Origin: CAZMGV01 sp964621525 [NCBI: uncultured bacterium]
GTDB lineage: Bacteria > JAGRBM01
Reading direction: 5' to 3'
Length of the DNA: 64,000 bases
Assembly (NCBI GenBank): GCA_964621525.1
Contig: CAZUMS010000004.1
Span: 62,001 to 126,000 of the forward strand
Shown: positions 17,943 through 27,737 of the stretch, piece after piece
Position numbering within the stretch: position 1 is the stretch's first letter
Layout: the number at the start of each line of letters is the position of its first letter
The notes under the pieces: generated by a model
Database searches by the model: none
The model's input: the letters and a program-made list of their open reading frames with translations, nothing else
What the model was told of the DNA's origin: nothing
Translations under genes and position numbers: made by a program

Positions 17943-18332
17943 ATGGCCAAGTCAGAGTCGACCAAGCTCAACAAGACCGAACAGAAGAAGTTCACGGAAC
18001 TGCTCGAATCCGAGCGGCAGCGCATCATCCAGCTCGCCGCCGACGCCACCGACGACGAGAAGAACTCGACGACGGACGACCTCCAGGACGAGGTCGATGT
18101 GGCCACTAACGAAGTAAACAAGGCGATCGTCCACAAGCTCCGGGACCGTGAACGGACCCTGCTATCCAAGATCGACCTCGCCATCGAGCGTCTGAACAAG
18201 GGCACCTACAACACCTGCGAGTCCTGCGGTGGCCCCATCGGCGTGAAGCGGCTCGAGGCCCGGCCGGTGACGACCCTCTGCATCACCTGCAAGGAAGAAC
18301 AGGAACGCGGCGAGCGCGACGTCGCCAGCTGA
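17943..18332 (+). CDS. dksA: DksA/TraR-family zinc finger protein
   Basis: 129 residues. The N-terminal half is a charged coiled coil (about residues 12-75) containing EVDVATNEVNKAIVH, with acidic residues near the coil tip at TDDEKNSTTDDLQDE. The C-terminal zinc finger is CESC, 17 residues, CITC, in the form CGGPIGVKRLEARP. DksA binds the secondary channel of RNA polymerase and, with ppGpp, redirects transcription of rRNA and stress genes. The protein is somewhat shorter than the Escherichia coli one (151 residues) but has all four cysteines. A clear promoter is at 17860-17888. Confidence 0.88.
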   Translation: MAKSESTKLNKTEQKKFTELLESERQRIIQLAADATDDEKNSTTDDLQDEVDVATNEVNKAIVHKLRDRERTLLSKIDLAIERLNKGTYNTCESCGGPIGVKRLEARPVTTLCITCKEEQERGERDVAS

Positions 18333-18356
18333 AACGCCTTTTCGACCGGAACCGTC

Positions 18357-18396
18357 TGCGGCCGCTCGTCCCCCATAACGGGTGGCAGCGGCCGCA
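18357..18396 (+). other. Ten-base-pair hairpin between dksA and the glycosidase gene
   Basis: tgcggccgct pairs perfectly with agcggccgca around a 20-base loop. It covers the GTG start of the downstream gene and has no T run, so it could dampen either read-through or translation of the glycosidase. Confidence 0.4.
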
Positions 18397-19581
18397 AACC
18401 CTTCGGAGTACCGGATCCTGAAACCAGCCGCTTTCATCCGCAGACATTCCCTGGACCGCCTCGCGGGCGAACTGTTCGTCATGGGGTTCCAGGGCTACGC
18501 CGTCGCCGAAAGTTACCGCCGGCTCGTCAGGGACCATGGCATCGGCGGCACGATCCTGTTCCGGCATAATATCCAGACCCCCGAACAGGTGCTCGAGCTG
18601 AACCGGGAGATTCGGTCCCTCCACCCTGCCGCGCTGCCGCCCGTCATCTCCGTCGATCAGGAGGCGGGGCTCGTCACCCGGCTCCAGAAACCGTTCACCG
18701 AATGGACCGGGAACCTCTCCATCGCCCGTGCGGCTGAAAAGCTGAACCGGCCGGGACTCGCCCGCGAGGTGGGCCGCGCCATCGGTCTTGAGCTCGCGGC
18801 GACGGGCTTCAACACCGATTTCGCACCGGTAGTGGACGTGAATTCGAATCCCAGGAACCCGATCATCGGGCCGAGGAGCTTCGGCGACCGGCCCGGCCCC
18901 GTGGGCCGTCTCGGGGCGGAGTTCATCGCCGGGATGCAGTCTGCGGGCGTCGCCGCCTGCGCCAAGCATTTCCCCGGTCACGGCGACACCGCACAGGATT
19001 CGCACATCGCCCTGCCCGTCGTGGACCGCCCGGCTTCCTCACTCGCCCGGACCGAATGGCCCCCGTTCCGGGATGCCGTATTGGCCGGGGTGGCCAGCAT
19101 GATGACCGCTCATGTCGTCTTTCCAGCCATCGACCCGGGCGTTCCGGCGACGGTCTCCCGGAAGATCCAGCAGGATATCCTCCGGAACGGTCTCGGCTTC
19201 CGGGGCGTCGTTTTTACCGACGATCTCAACATGGCGGGCATCGCGAAGGACCGGCCGCCCGAACGCATCGCCGTCGACTGCCTCAAGGCGGGCTGCGACA
19301 TCCTGCTCGTCTGCCACAACTACGAGAAGCAGCCCCTGTTCATCGAGGGAGTCCGCAAGGCAATCCGCGACGGGGAGCTCTCCGAGCGGCAGGTGAAGCG
19401 CGCGCTCCGGCGGGTGCTCCAGTTCAAGCACCGGTACTGCCGGGAGCCTGCCCGGCCCGTGCCGCTCACGGTCGTGGGCTCGGACGCCCACCAGAAACTC
19501 TCGGCCCTCATCCGCGAGCACGGCGGCGATCCGCTGAAGGGCATGAAAGACCCGACGACGGCGGCCGCTCCCGGCGCCTGA
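18382..19581 (+). CDS. Beta-N-acetylhexosaminidase, GH3 (NagZ-like)
   Basis: 399 residues. GH3 hallmarks are ISVDQEAGLVTRL, NTDFAPVVDVNSNPRNPIIG, AGVAACAKHFPGHGDTAQDS (the NagZ His-containing loop) and GVVFTDDLNMAGI, whose Asp is the nucleophile. NagZ removes N-acetylglucosamine from anhydro-muropeptides in cell-wall recycling; other GH3 sugars cannot be excluded. It lacks an obvious signal peptide, agreeing with a cytoplasmic enzyme. The GTG at 18382 is the only standard start before the domain, since a stop lies just upstream in frame. It is convergent with the repair gene at 19591, 9 bases away. Confidence 0.88.
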   Translation: MAAAANPSEYRILKPAAFIRRHSLDRLAGELFVMGFQGYAVAESYRRLVRDHGIGGTILFRHNIQTPEQVLELNREIRSLHPAALPPVISVDQEAGLVTRLQKPFTEWTGNLSIARAAEKLNRPGLAREVGRAIGLELAATGFNTDFAPVVDVNSNPRNPIIGPRSFGDRPGPVGRLGAEFIAGMQSAGVAACAKHFPGHGDTAQDSHIALPVVDRPASSLARTEWPPFRDAVLAGVASMMTAHVVFPAIDPGVPATVSRKIQQDILRNGLGFRGVVFTDDLNMAGIAKDRPPERIAVDCLKAGCDILLVCHNYEKQPLFIEGVRKAIRDGELSERQVKRALRRVLQFKHRYCREPARPVPLTVVGSDAHQKLSALIREHGGDPLKGMKDPTTAAAPGA

Positions 19582-19590
19582 CGCTTTCTC

Positions 19591-20412
19591 CTACTTCAGT
19601 CCTTTCTTGCGGATCGTGCGGGTCGCATGGTTGGCGATCCAGGCGGTTTCCTTCGACTTCGATTTTTTCATCCACTCCGCGACGACTTTCTTCACCCAGC
19701 CGGGCCGGGTCTTGCTCGCATCGTTCAGCCAGTTGGCCACGGACCTGCGAACGTAGAGCGAGGAATCCGAATTCAGGGGTGCGAGAATTTTCAGTCCCGG
19801 CGAAGGATCGTCCTTCAGCGCCTCGATGTGGGCGCACCAGACACCCCGGGGCCGCGTCGCCTCGGAGGCGAACCGCCGGACGTTCTCGTCGGGATCGCCG
19901 GTCCACTGCGCCAGCAGTCCGATGGCCTCGTCCAGTTCCTGCGCGAGATGCGGCCGGAGCGCCATCCAGGCAAGTTCGCGGACCCCCATGTGCCGGTCGG
20001 CGGCGAAGGGCCGCACCGCCTCGAGCCGCTTCTCGAGCGGGAGTTCCGGGAACAGCACCGCCACGTAGGCCGCCCAGTTCCGGACGACATCCGAGGCATG
20101 GCCCGACAGGGTTTTCAGGATTTTCGCCCGGTCGCGGCGGCCCTCGATTGCCTGGTGAACGGCTGCGGCCATGCCCTCGGTCCGCTGGAGAATCCCGAGC
20201 GGCCGGAGCCGCCGTGCATGATGGACGAGATCGTCCAGCGCGAAGCCCAGTCCTGTCTCCCCGGCCACCGACTTCACCAGCTTCTCGTTGTCGATGGCGA
20301 GCCACTCGACGAGGGTGATCGTCTCGGCCTTTCCGGAGTTGAGATCGCGGAGCACGGCGGGCGGAATCTCCGCCATGCGGCGGGCGCCCTTGCGGGGTTC
20401 CGGCTTATCCAC
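19591..20412 (-). CDS. DNA alkylation repair protein, AlkC-like HEAT repeats
   Basis: About 273 residues from a GTG with an AGGAGG site five bases upstream; it overlaps the TenI-like stop by 8 bases. Helical repeats run through the whole protein. VRRFASEATRPRGVW at about residue 185 and SSLYVRRSVANWLNDASKT at about 220, with WIANHATRTIRKKG at the end, resemble the AlkC glycosylase family, which excises alkylated bases such as 3-methyladenine. AlkD-type proteins share the fold, so AlkC is the better but not certain label. It is the last gene of a group containing thiG, with no obvious functional link. Confidence 0.8.
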   Translation of the reverse strand: MDKPEPRKGARRMAEIPPAVLRDLNSGKAETITLVEWLAIDNEKLVKSVAGETGLGFALDDLVHHARRLRPLGILQRTEGMAAAVHQAIEGRRDRAKILKTLSGHASDVVRNWAAYVAVLFPELPLEKRLEAVRPFAADRHMGVRELAWMALRPHLAQELDEAIGLLAQWTGDPDENVRRFASEATRPRGVWCAHIEALKDDPSPGLKILAPLNSDSSLYVRRSVANWLNDASKTRPGWVKKVVAEWMKKSKSKETAWIANHATRTIRKKGLK

Positions 20413-21037
20413 GAACGCCTCCTGCCGCCGCCAAGTACCGGCGGAACTCCCTGAACGGATCCCTCGTCCTGAAAACACCTCCGCTTACAGCAATGCCCGC
20501 CGCCCACGCATGGAAGGCGCCGGGGCAGTTCTCCGGCGTGAGGCCGCCGAGCGCCAGCACCGGAACGGGGCTCCCGGCCGCGAGACGCGCGAAACCCGCA
20601 GGGCCAAGCGGCCTGCGGCGGTCCTCCGGCTTGCTGAGCGGCCGGGCAAACGGCGAGAGCACGGCGAACTCTGCTCCGGCGGCAGCCTTCAGTTCGGCTC
20701 CGCTGTGCGCGGACCAGCCGATGCGAAGCGACGGAAATATCCGGCTGACATCGGCGACGGAAAGCGTCGAAGGGCCGAGATGGACCCCCGCAGCCCCGGC
20801 GGCGGCGGCGACATGGGGCCGCCCGTTCACAAACAGCGTCACAACCGGCGCAAGGCGGCGGGCGTGATCCAGGATCTCCCGGTCCCGTTTCTCCTTATCC
20901 CTGAGCTGAACCGCCATGTGAATGCCTGCCTTGCGGGCGGCGGCGGACATCCGGCGGACCAGCGGCACCGGAAGCTCTGCCATAGTCCCGATCAGGTATA
21001 TCTGCGGGACCGGTGCGAACGGGCCGGGCCGCTTCAT
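20405..21037 (-). CDS. TenI/ThiE-family protein (thiazole tautomerase or TMP synthase)
   Basis: 210 residues, a TIM-barrel of the thiamine phosphate synthase/TenI superfamily. VQLRDKEK (residues ~43-50), [19 protein letters not shown] and [10 protein letters not shown] match the fold. However, the metal-binding Asp pair of ThiE (the ND motif and the Asp after VHLGQ) is missing here: the sequence reads NG and VHLGPST. That favours a TenI-like thiazole tautomerase over thiamine phosphate synthase. Its ATG overlaps the thiG stop as ATGA, so it is coupled to thiazole synthesis, which fits either reading. It also overlaps the AlkC-like gene downstream. Confidence 0.8.
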   Translation of the reverse strand: MKRPGPFAPVPQIYLIGTMAELPVPLVRRMSAAARKAGIHMAVQLRDKEKRDREILDHARRLAPVVTLFVNGRPHVAAAAGAAGVHLGPSTLSVADVSRIFPSLRIGWSAHSGAELKAAAGAEFAVLSPFARPLSKPEDRRRPLGPAGFARLAAGSPVPVLALGGLTPENCPGAFHAWAAGIAVSGGVFRTRDPFREFRRYLAAAGGVRG

Positions 21038-21810
21038 CCGATCATTCCGTCGAACGGGCTCGAGGCATTGGCGTAGAGTTTCTTGCCCATGCGCCCGGCG
21101 AGGAAGGAAAGACGCCCCGCCTGCGTGGCGAGCTTCACCGCCTCCGCCATTTTCACCGGGTCCTTCGCGGCGGAGATCGCCGTGTTCACGAGCAGGCCAT
21201 CCACGCCGAGTTCCATCGCGACGGCGGCGTCGGAAGCGGTGCCGATACCCGCGTCCACGATCACCGGAATTTTCACCTGCTCGCGGATGATCCGGATATT
21301 GAACGGGTTGCGGATGCCTAGCCCCGAGCCGATGGGCGCACCGAGCGGCATCACGACCGGGCAGCCAAGATCGACCAGCTTTTTCGCCGTGATGAGATCG
21401 TCCGAGATGTAGGGCATGACGGTGAACCCTTCGGCGACAAGTGTCTTCGCCGCCTTCACCGTCTCCTCGTTGTCCGGGAACAGGGTTTCCCGGTCCCCGA
21501 TCACTTCCAGCTTGATGAGGTCGCTCATGCCCGCTTCTCGGCCGAGACGGGCGTACCGGATGGCTTCCTCGGCCGTGAAGCAGCCCGCAGTGTTCGGCAG
21601 CAGGGTGAACCGCTTCGGGTCGATGTAGTCCAGCACGTCGCCCGCGCCACGGGTGAGGTTCACCCGCCGCACGGCGACCGTGACCATCTCCGCGCCGGAG
21701 GCCTCGTGGGCCCTGCGCATGGTCTCGAGATCTGCGAACTTGCCCGTGCCGACGATCAGCCGGGACCTGAAGGAGTATTTTCCAATGACCAGTGGGGTAT
21801 CAGCCGTCAT
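21034..21810 (-). CDS. thiG: Thiazole synthase ThiG
   Basis: 258 residues, normal length. It contains [39 protein letters not shown] with the Schiff-base Lys, and [15 protein letters not shown] and [13 protein letters not shown], all standard for ThiG. The enzyme builds thiazole phosphate from deoxyxylulose phosphate, ThiS-thiocarboxylate and dehydroglycine. No thiS or thiH/thiO is in the window. It overlaps the TenI-like gene downstream; the acyl-CoA dehydrogenase upstream ends 46 bases away. I see no TPP riboswitch in that gap, unlike thiC at 30642. Confidence 0.95.
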   Translation of the reverse strand: MTADTPLVIGKYSFRSRLIVGTGKFADLETMRRAHEASGAEMVTVAVRRVNLTRGAGDVLDYIDPKRFTLLPNTAGCFTAEEAIRYARLGREAGMSDLIKLEVIGDRETLFPDNEETVKAAKTLVAEGFTVMPYISDDLITAKKLVDLGCPVVMPLGAPIGSGLGIRNPFNIRIIREQVKIPVIVDAGIGTASDAAVAMELGVDGLLVNTAISAAKDPVKMAEAVKLATQAGRLSFLAGRMGKKLYANASSPFDGMIG

Positions 21811-21856
21811 GGCCCATCACTAGCCGGACCCGCCGTCCAAGTCAGCGGCGGGGCGT

Positions 21857-23002
<1,146 letters not shown>

Positions 23003-23095
23003 CGGGTCTGGTTCGCCTCGCATGACGGACGCCGGCCGGCATCCGGTTTTCCGGACCGGTTTTTTGCCCCGAAAACGGGCGGAATCAATGGGCGG

Positions 23096-23884
23096 CTATC
23101 TGCCTTTAAAAACGGGCGGTCTTTTCTCGTTGATCGCCCGGATACCCTCGCGGGCATCCTGCGAATAGGTCGCAACCGCCTGATGGGCGGCCTCGAGCTC
23201 GGCCATGGCCCGGAGCGAGGTTTCGAGCGAGAGGTAGATCTGCCGCTTCACCATGGCGAAAGAGGCCGTCGCCCCGCCCGCCACCTTCTTCACGAAGGCA
23301 CCGGCCTCGGCGTCCAGGCTTTCATCCGGGACCAGCCGGTTCACGAGCCCGCAGTGGAGCGCTTCCTCCGCCTTCACGAGATCGCCGGTATAGTACATCT
23401 CGAGCGCCTTGGCGTGACCCACAAGCTTGGGGAGGAAATAGGACAGTGCAAGATCGGACGCGAGGCCGATCTTCGTAAACACGGCCCCGAACTTCGCCGT
23501 TGAACCCGCGATGCGGATATCGCACGCGGCGGCGATCGAGAGTCCCGCCCCGACGCAGGCGCCGCGAACCACCGCGATGGTGGGCTTCGGCGCGGCAACG
23601 ATGGACGTCACCGTGCGGCTGATGGCGGTAAGATAGTCCCATCGCTCGACCACGGGTTGCGAGAGCCTGGCTTCCATCGTTTTCACGTCGCCACCCGCCG
23701 AGAACGCCTTGCCTGAGCCCCGGATGACGATGGCGCGGACCTCCGGGTCGGCGGCGGCGCGCTCCACGGCCTCGATGACCGGCGGGAACGAATCCGGCCC
23801 CAGCGGATTGAGCTGATCGGGGCGGTTGAAGGTCAGGGTCGCGACGGAATCCGCCACGCCGTAGAGAACGAACGGGTCAGCCAT
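23096..23884 (-). CDS. Enoyl-CoA hydratase/isomerase family protein
   Basis: 262 residues. The oxyanion-hole loops are AFSAGGDVKTME (about residues 61-72) and GACVGAGLSIAAACDIRIA; the active-site stretch FGAVFTKIGLASDLALS carries neither classical hydratase glutamate at the expected positions. It is therefore a crotonase of uncertain reaction, possibly an isomerase. It is followed by the acyl-CoA dehydrogenase at 21857-23002 and preceded, 31 bases away, by the MBL-fold gene at 23916; all three read the same way and may be one operon acting on acyl-CoA thioesters. Confidence 0.9.
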   Translation of the reverse strand: MADPFVLYGVADSVATLTFNRPDQLNPLGPDSFPPVIEAVERAAADPEVRAIVIRGSGKAFSAGGDVKTMEARLSQPVVERWDYLTAISRTVTSIVAAPKPTIAVVRGACVGAGLSIAAACDIRIAGSTAKFGAVFTKIGLASDLALSYFLPKLVGHAKALEMYYTGDLVKAEEALHCGLVNRLVPDESLDAEAGAFVKKVAGGATASFAMVKRQIYLSLETSLRAMAELEAAHQAVATYSQDAREGIRAINEKRPPVFKGR

Positions 23885-23915
23885 GGGACATCCTCACGGG
23901 AGCGGAAGCATCCGC

Positions 23916-24920
23916 TCACATGGGGACGTAGAACCGTTCGACGCCTTTGTCGAGCTTCCGGTCGATGGCCATTTCCCGCAGGAGAAGATCCAGATGGCAG
24001 AGCACCATCGACACCCGGCCCACCACCCGGTCCGGGTCCGGCTCGCCAGCGATCTCCCAGGGGGAAAGCTTCTCGTCGATGAGCCGGGCCATGAGCCGCT
24101 GGGCATTGCCCCGGTAATCGTGAATTTCCTCGTCCAGCACAGGTTGCGGGTCGGCGAGCACCGGCCCGTGACCGGGAAAAACGATCTTCGGAGCGAAATC
24201 CTTGATCCGCTCGAGACTGTCCACGAACAGGGTCCCGGCCTGAACGCGCTGGCCGCTTCCGTCCACGGTGAGCATCGGTTCGGGCACCGGGTTGTCGGCC
24301 ACGTTGTCGCCCGAGAAAATCTCGCCGCCGGCCTCGTGAACCAGCAGAATCGCGCCCGGATGGTGGCCGGGAGCCTCAAGCACCCTGAATGCGACACCGC
24401 CGAAATCGAGATCGTCGCCTTCCTTGACCGTTCGGAGCGCGGGGAGCTTCGGCGGCACGTCCCACACCCGCCGTTTCCGGTAACGTGCAAGCCCTTCGGC
24501 CACCGGGCTCCGGTCGCCGCCGGGAGCGCCCCAGAGGCGGAAGAGCTGCCGGAGCTGACGGAGCTGGCCGTCCACGGCGGCCTCCACCTGCCGCAGGTAG
24601 TCCGCATCATGGCGGCTCACCAGCAGTTCTGCCGACGGGAATGCCGCCGCGGCCTCTCCGAGGCCGCCCGCATGATTCGGATGAGCGTGCGTGAGAACGA
24701 TCCGGCGGACCTTTGCGGCGGAGAGTCCCGCTGCTTTCGCCAGCCCCGTCCAGTCCGCCGCCCGCAAGGCCCCCGGCGGACCCGCATCGATCAGCGTGCC
24801 GGTGCCGTCCGGCCCGGCTACGAGATAGCAGTTCACGCCGCGTCCCGCCGGGACACGCCAGATGGAGTACGGCGACCCGCGTCCGCCGCCTCTGTGTACC
24901 TGTTCGGCCGGTTCAGACAT
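23916..24920 (-). CDS. Metallo-beta-lactamase-fold hydrolase with HxHxNH motif
   Basis: About 334 residues from the ATG at 24920. MBL landmarks are LIDAGPPG, LTHAHPNHAGG, GHHPGAILLVHEAGGEIFSGDN and FPGHGPVL. The canonical motif is HxHxDH; here the Asp that binds the second zinc is Asn (codon AAT on the coding strand), while the first two His and the third His remain. It may use one metal or a modified site. The C-terminal helical region (about 230-330) resembles that of LACTB2-like and other thioester-type MBL hydrolases. It sits upstream of a crotonase and an acyl-CoA dehydrogenase, suggesting an acyl-CoA thioester substrate. A likely promoter is at 25004-25031. Confidence 0.88.
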   Translation of the reverse strand: MSEPAEQVHRGGGRGSPYSIWRVPAGRGVNCYLVAGPDGTGTLIDAGPPGALRAADWTGLAKAAGLSAAKVRRIVLTHAHPNHAGGLGEAAAAFPSAELLVSRHDADYLRQVEAAVDGQLRQLRQLFRLWGAPGGDRSPVAEGLARYRKRRVWDVPPKLPALRTVKEGDDLDFGGVAFRVLEAPGHHPGAILLVHEAGGEIFSGDNVADNPVPEPMLTVDGSGQRVQAGTLFVDSLERIKDFAPKIVFPGHGPVLADPQPVLDEEIHDYRGNAQRLMARLIDEKLSPWEIAGEPDPDRVVGRVSMVLCHLDLLLREMAIDRKLDKGVERFYVPM

Positions 24921-25003
24921 CCCGGATAGACCCTGACAGGACCGCTTGAATTGGCGCCGCCGGTCCCTTCCACCGGCTGCGCCGCGTACCCGCCGCTTCT
25001 GTG

Positions 25004-25031
25004 GATATATCAGATCGCGGCGGCCTGCCAA
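25004..25031 (-). promoter_or_regulatory. Probable promoter of the MBL-crotonase-dehydrogenase group
   Basis: On the minus strand TTGGCA (25026-25031) and TATATC (25004-25009) are 16 bases apart, about 85 bases upstream of the ATG at 24920. Confidence 0.5.
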
Positions 25032-25093
25032 GAAAAAAAACGGCGATGCTGCCACTTTCCCGGCCCGCCCGCTTGGCGTAGCCTTTGCGGACG

Positions 25094-25882
25094 ATGGAAC
25101 TGGGAATTTCAGGCAAGGTCGCCCTCGTGACCGGGGGCAGCAAGGGGCTGGGCCGCGCCACGGCGGAACTGCTGGCGCGTGAGGGGGCGAAGATCGTCCT
25201 GAACGCCCGCACGGCGCCCGATCTGGACCGCGTCGCCGGGGAGATCCACGGCCGCACGGGCGCGGACGTGGCCTATTTCGCAGGCGACATGGGCGAGCCG
25301 GCCCTCGCCGAGCGGCTCGTGAAGTTCACCACCGACCGGTTCGGCGGGCTGCACATCCTGGTGAACAATGCCGGGGGACCGCCCGCCATGCCGTTCGAGG
25401 AAACCCGGGATGACGGCTACCGCTCGGCGCTTCAGCGGAACCTCCTCGGCAACATCCGGCTCGTCTCGGAAGCGGCCCCCGTGCTGCGCCGCCAGAAGTG
25501 GGGCCGGATCGTGACCGTCACGTCCTTCGGCGGCCGCCAGCCGATCCCGAACATGTACTATTCGAACACCGCGAGGGCTGCCATGCACGCCTTCTCGAAG
25601 ACGCTGGCCCACGAGCTCGCCCCGCAGAACGTTACCGTGAACTGCATCTGCCCCGGCTACATCCTCACGGACCGGCTGAGGGGTTTTATCGAGATGATGT
25701 CGAAGCAGAACGGCGTCTCCGCCGCCGACTACGAGAAGAAGATGCTCGCCGACGTGCCCGCCGGACGGTTCGGCACACCGGAAGAGTTCGCCGCGGCGGT
25801 GGCGTTCCTCGTCTCGGAGCCGGCCCGGTTCATCACCGGCAGTCTCGTCACCGTGGACGGCGGACTGGTGAAGGGCCTCTAA
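25094..25882 (+). CDS. Short-chain dehydrogenase/reductase with atypical active site
   Basis: 262 residues from the ATG at 25094. The Rossmann motif is TGGSKGLGRA at about residue 13 and LVNNAGG near 88, so it binds NAD(P). The catalytic Ser is present in VTVTSFGG, but the usual YxxxK is replaced by YYSNTARAA: four residues after the second Tyr is Ala, not Lys, with an Arg next to it. A subgroup of SDRs with this SNxxRA pattern exists and is poorly characterised. VNCICPGYILTDR and the end GSLVTVDGG are otherwise normal. It is divergent from the MBL gene and convergent with the signalling operon at 25894. Confidence 0.88.
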   Translation: MELGISGKVALVTGGSKGLGRATAELLAREGAKIVLNARTAPDLDRVAGEIHGRTGADVAYFAGDMGEPALAERLVKFTTDRFGGLHILVNNAGGPPAMPFEETRDDGYRSALQRNLLGNIRLVSEAAPVLRRQKWGRIVTVTSFGGRQPIPNMYYSNTARAAMHAFSKTLAHELAPQNVTVNCICPGYILTDRLRGFIEMMSKQNGVSAADYEKKMLADVPAGRFGTPEEFAAAVAFLVSEPARFITGSLVTVDGGLVKGL

Positions 25883-25893
25883 AGGTCGGGGGG

Positions 25894-27345
25894 CTACTTC
25901 TTGCCGCCGGCGAGCCGGGCGAGACCGTCCTTGGTCTCCTGTGTCTCGCGCTCGCGGGTTTCCACGTAGGACATGATCACTTCCAGCACCTGCGGGTGCG
26001 TCATGATCATTTCGTTGAAGGCGCTCTTGGGGAGCTTGAGGAAAATGCAGTCGGTCGCGGTGCGGACGGACGCCGAGCACGGTGCCCGCTTGACGAGCGA
26101 GTACTCACCCACGAACGAGCCCTCGGAGAGGTTCGTGATCGTGACTTCGCTGCCGCCTGCGGGATCGCCGATATAGACTTCCACCTCGCCCCACTGGATG
26201 AGGTACAGCCCGTCGCCCTCGGCGCCTTCCTTGAGGATCACCGTACCCTTGGGCTTCTTCTCCATGGTGAACTTGGAGACGAGCGACTTGCGGTCCTCGA
26301 TGGACAGCGGCTGGAAGAGCGGGGACTGGAGCAGCAGGTTCGCGAGGATCCGTTTTTTGTAGAAGTCCCAGAGCACTTCCATGATCTTGGGATGCTTCTG
26401 GCCCAGCTCCTCGAGGTCCGGCTTGTTGATCTCGAGGACTTCCACGTCCGTCAGCGCGCCGATGGAGGCCTTGCGTTCGGAGTTGGTCAGCACGGCGAAC
26501 TCGCCGAAGAACGACCCTTCCTTGCCTTCCTTGATCGTGGCGAGCCGCCGGGTGGTGCCGTCTTCGGCCTTCCGGTAGACGAGCACCTCGCCCGAGACGA
26601 TCACGTAGAAGCTGTCGCCCGGATCGCCTTCCTGGATGATCCGGGTCTTCGTCTTGAACTGGCGGAAGTGGCACTTGTCGATGAGCGCCTTGAACTCCGC
26701 GGGCGGGAGATCGGAGAAAAGCGGAACTTCGGGGAGCGCCTGGGCGTTTTCGGCCGGCTCGATGGCCTCCAGGATGTCGGCGGAATCCGCCTCGTCAGCC
26801 CCGGTATCCAGGTCCGACTGGTCCGTCTGGAGCGTCGTGACGTCCTCGGATTCTTCCGCCGCGTCGCTGCCGGTGACTTCGGCTTCGACCGGTTCGGGTT
26901 CGGGCTCGGTTTCCTCGGGCTCAGGGGGCCTCGAGGCGATCTCGGGCAGGCCGCCGGAAGACGGCGCCGCAGCGGCGGCCGCAGGGGCCTGGACGGCCGG
27001 CGGGCTGCTCGCCGCGCCGGAAATGCCGCGCTTCGAGTACAGCTCCGCCAGCATGTCGAGCGTGCCCTGGTGATTCTTGTCGATCTCGATGATCATCTTG
27101 AGCGTCGAGATCGCCTTGAGCAGGAAGCCGGAACGGGCGTAGAAGTCCGAGATCTGCGTGAGGACGGCGATGGCTTCGGCGCGCTTGTTCAGGCGCTTGT
27201 AGCACTCCGCAAGCTTCATCATCGACCGGTCGTCCCGTTTGTCGACTTTCAGGACTTCCCGGTACTTTTCGAGCGCCTTGTCAAACTTCCCCTTCTGGAA
27301 AAGCTTGAATGCCTCGTCCTTCAGCTTGACCTTGTCAACGGCCAC
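25894..27345 (-). CDS. TPR protein with two cyclic-nucleotide-binding domains
   Basis: 483 residues. The N-terminal ~100 residues are TPR-like helices (FQKGKFDKALEKYREVLKVD, AECYKRLNKRAEAI). An Ala/Pro then Glu/Asp-rich linker follows to about 210. Two cNMP-binding domains come next, about 215-335 and 345-465. The first has GEFAVLTNSERKAS with the phosphate-binding Arg; the second has GEYSLVKRAPCSAS, where that Arg is Cys, so it may not bind nucleotide. There is no DNA-binding domain or kinase, so it is not a CRP-type activator. Its start overlaps the PilZ gene, placing it in a three-gene signalling operon. Confidence 0.9.
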   Translation of the reverse strand: MAVDKVKLKDEAFKLFQKGKFDKALEKYREVLKVDKRDDRSMMKLAECYKRLNKRAEAIAVLTQISDFYARSGFLLKAISTLKMIIEIDKNHQGTLDMLAELYSKRGISGAASSPPAVQAPAAAAAAPSSGGLPEIASRPPEPEETEPEPEPVEAEVTGSDAAEESEDVTTLQTDQSDLDTGADEADSADILEAIEPAENAQALPEVPLFSDLPPAEFKALIDKCHFRQFKTKTRIIQEGDPGDSFYVIVSGEVLVYRKAEDGTTRRLATIKEGKEGSFFGEFAVLTNSERKASIGALTDVEVLEINKPDLEELGQKHPKIMEVLWDFYKKRILANLLLQSPLFQPLSIEDRKSLVSKFTMEKKPKGTVILKEGAEGDGLYLIQWGEVEVYIGDPAGGSEVTITNLSEGSFVGEYSLVKRAPCSASVRTATDCIFLKLPKSAFNEMIMTHPQVLEVIMSYVETRERETQETKDGLARLAGGKK

Positions 27346-27730
27346 TGGCGTCCTCTCCGAGCGAAGGCAGGTTGGATTTCAGATAGTCTTCGAGCGCCCG
27401 GCGGCTGATGCCGTCCATGCGCGTGAATTCGAGTCCCATGCCCGGTTGGGAGCGTCCGAGGGAATCCTCGTCCGCAACCCGCACGACCACGCCCTCCACA
27501 ACGGCCGGATTGTTACTGTTCGGGAGCCGGAAAGCGAGCCGCACCAGCGATCCGACCTCGAGCAGAAGATCACTTTCGAGAAACACTCCGCCCAGCGACA
27601 GGTTGGCGGTCGCGAACAGCAGGAAACCGTCGCTTTCCGATTCCGTGACCGAAACGGTCACCCGGCAGGGGACCCGCGAGTAACGCCGCCGCTTCTGCGC
27701 ATCGGTACCGGCCGTTCCTGGTTTCACCAT
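27335..27730 (-). CDS. PilZ-domain protein (predicted c-di-GMP receptor)
   Basis: About 131 residues. The PilZ signature is complete: RRRYSR near residue 14 supplies RxxxR and ATANLSLGGVFLE near 42 supplies (D/N)xSxxG, the two motifs that bind cyclic di-GMP. The rest fits a single small beta barrel (VGSLVRLAFRLP, GVVVRVADED, GMGLEFTRMD). The ATG at 27730 is the first start after the upstream gene, and the stop overlaps the next gene by 11 bases. It is cytoplasmic. Together with the neighbours it suggests crosstalk between cyclic di-GMP and cyclic mononucleotide signals, with no visible output domain. Confidence 0.9.
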   Translation of the reverse strand: MVKPGTAGTDAQKRRRYSRVPCRVTVSVTESESDGFLLFATANLSLGGVFLESDLLLEVGSLVRLAFRLPNSNNPAVVEGVVVRVADEDSLGRSQPGMGLEFTRMDGISRRALEDYLKSNLPSLGEDASGR

Positions 27731-27737
27731 AATGCCC

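Noticed and set aside
25498-27408. A 636-codon open frame on the plus strand
   Set aside because: It is antisense to the TPR/cNMP gene; the minus-strand product has clear domains and this one has none.
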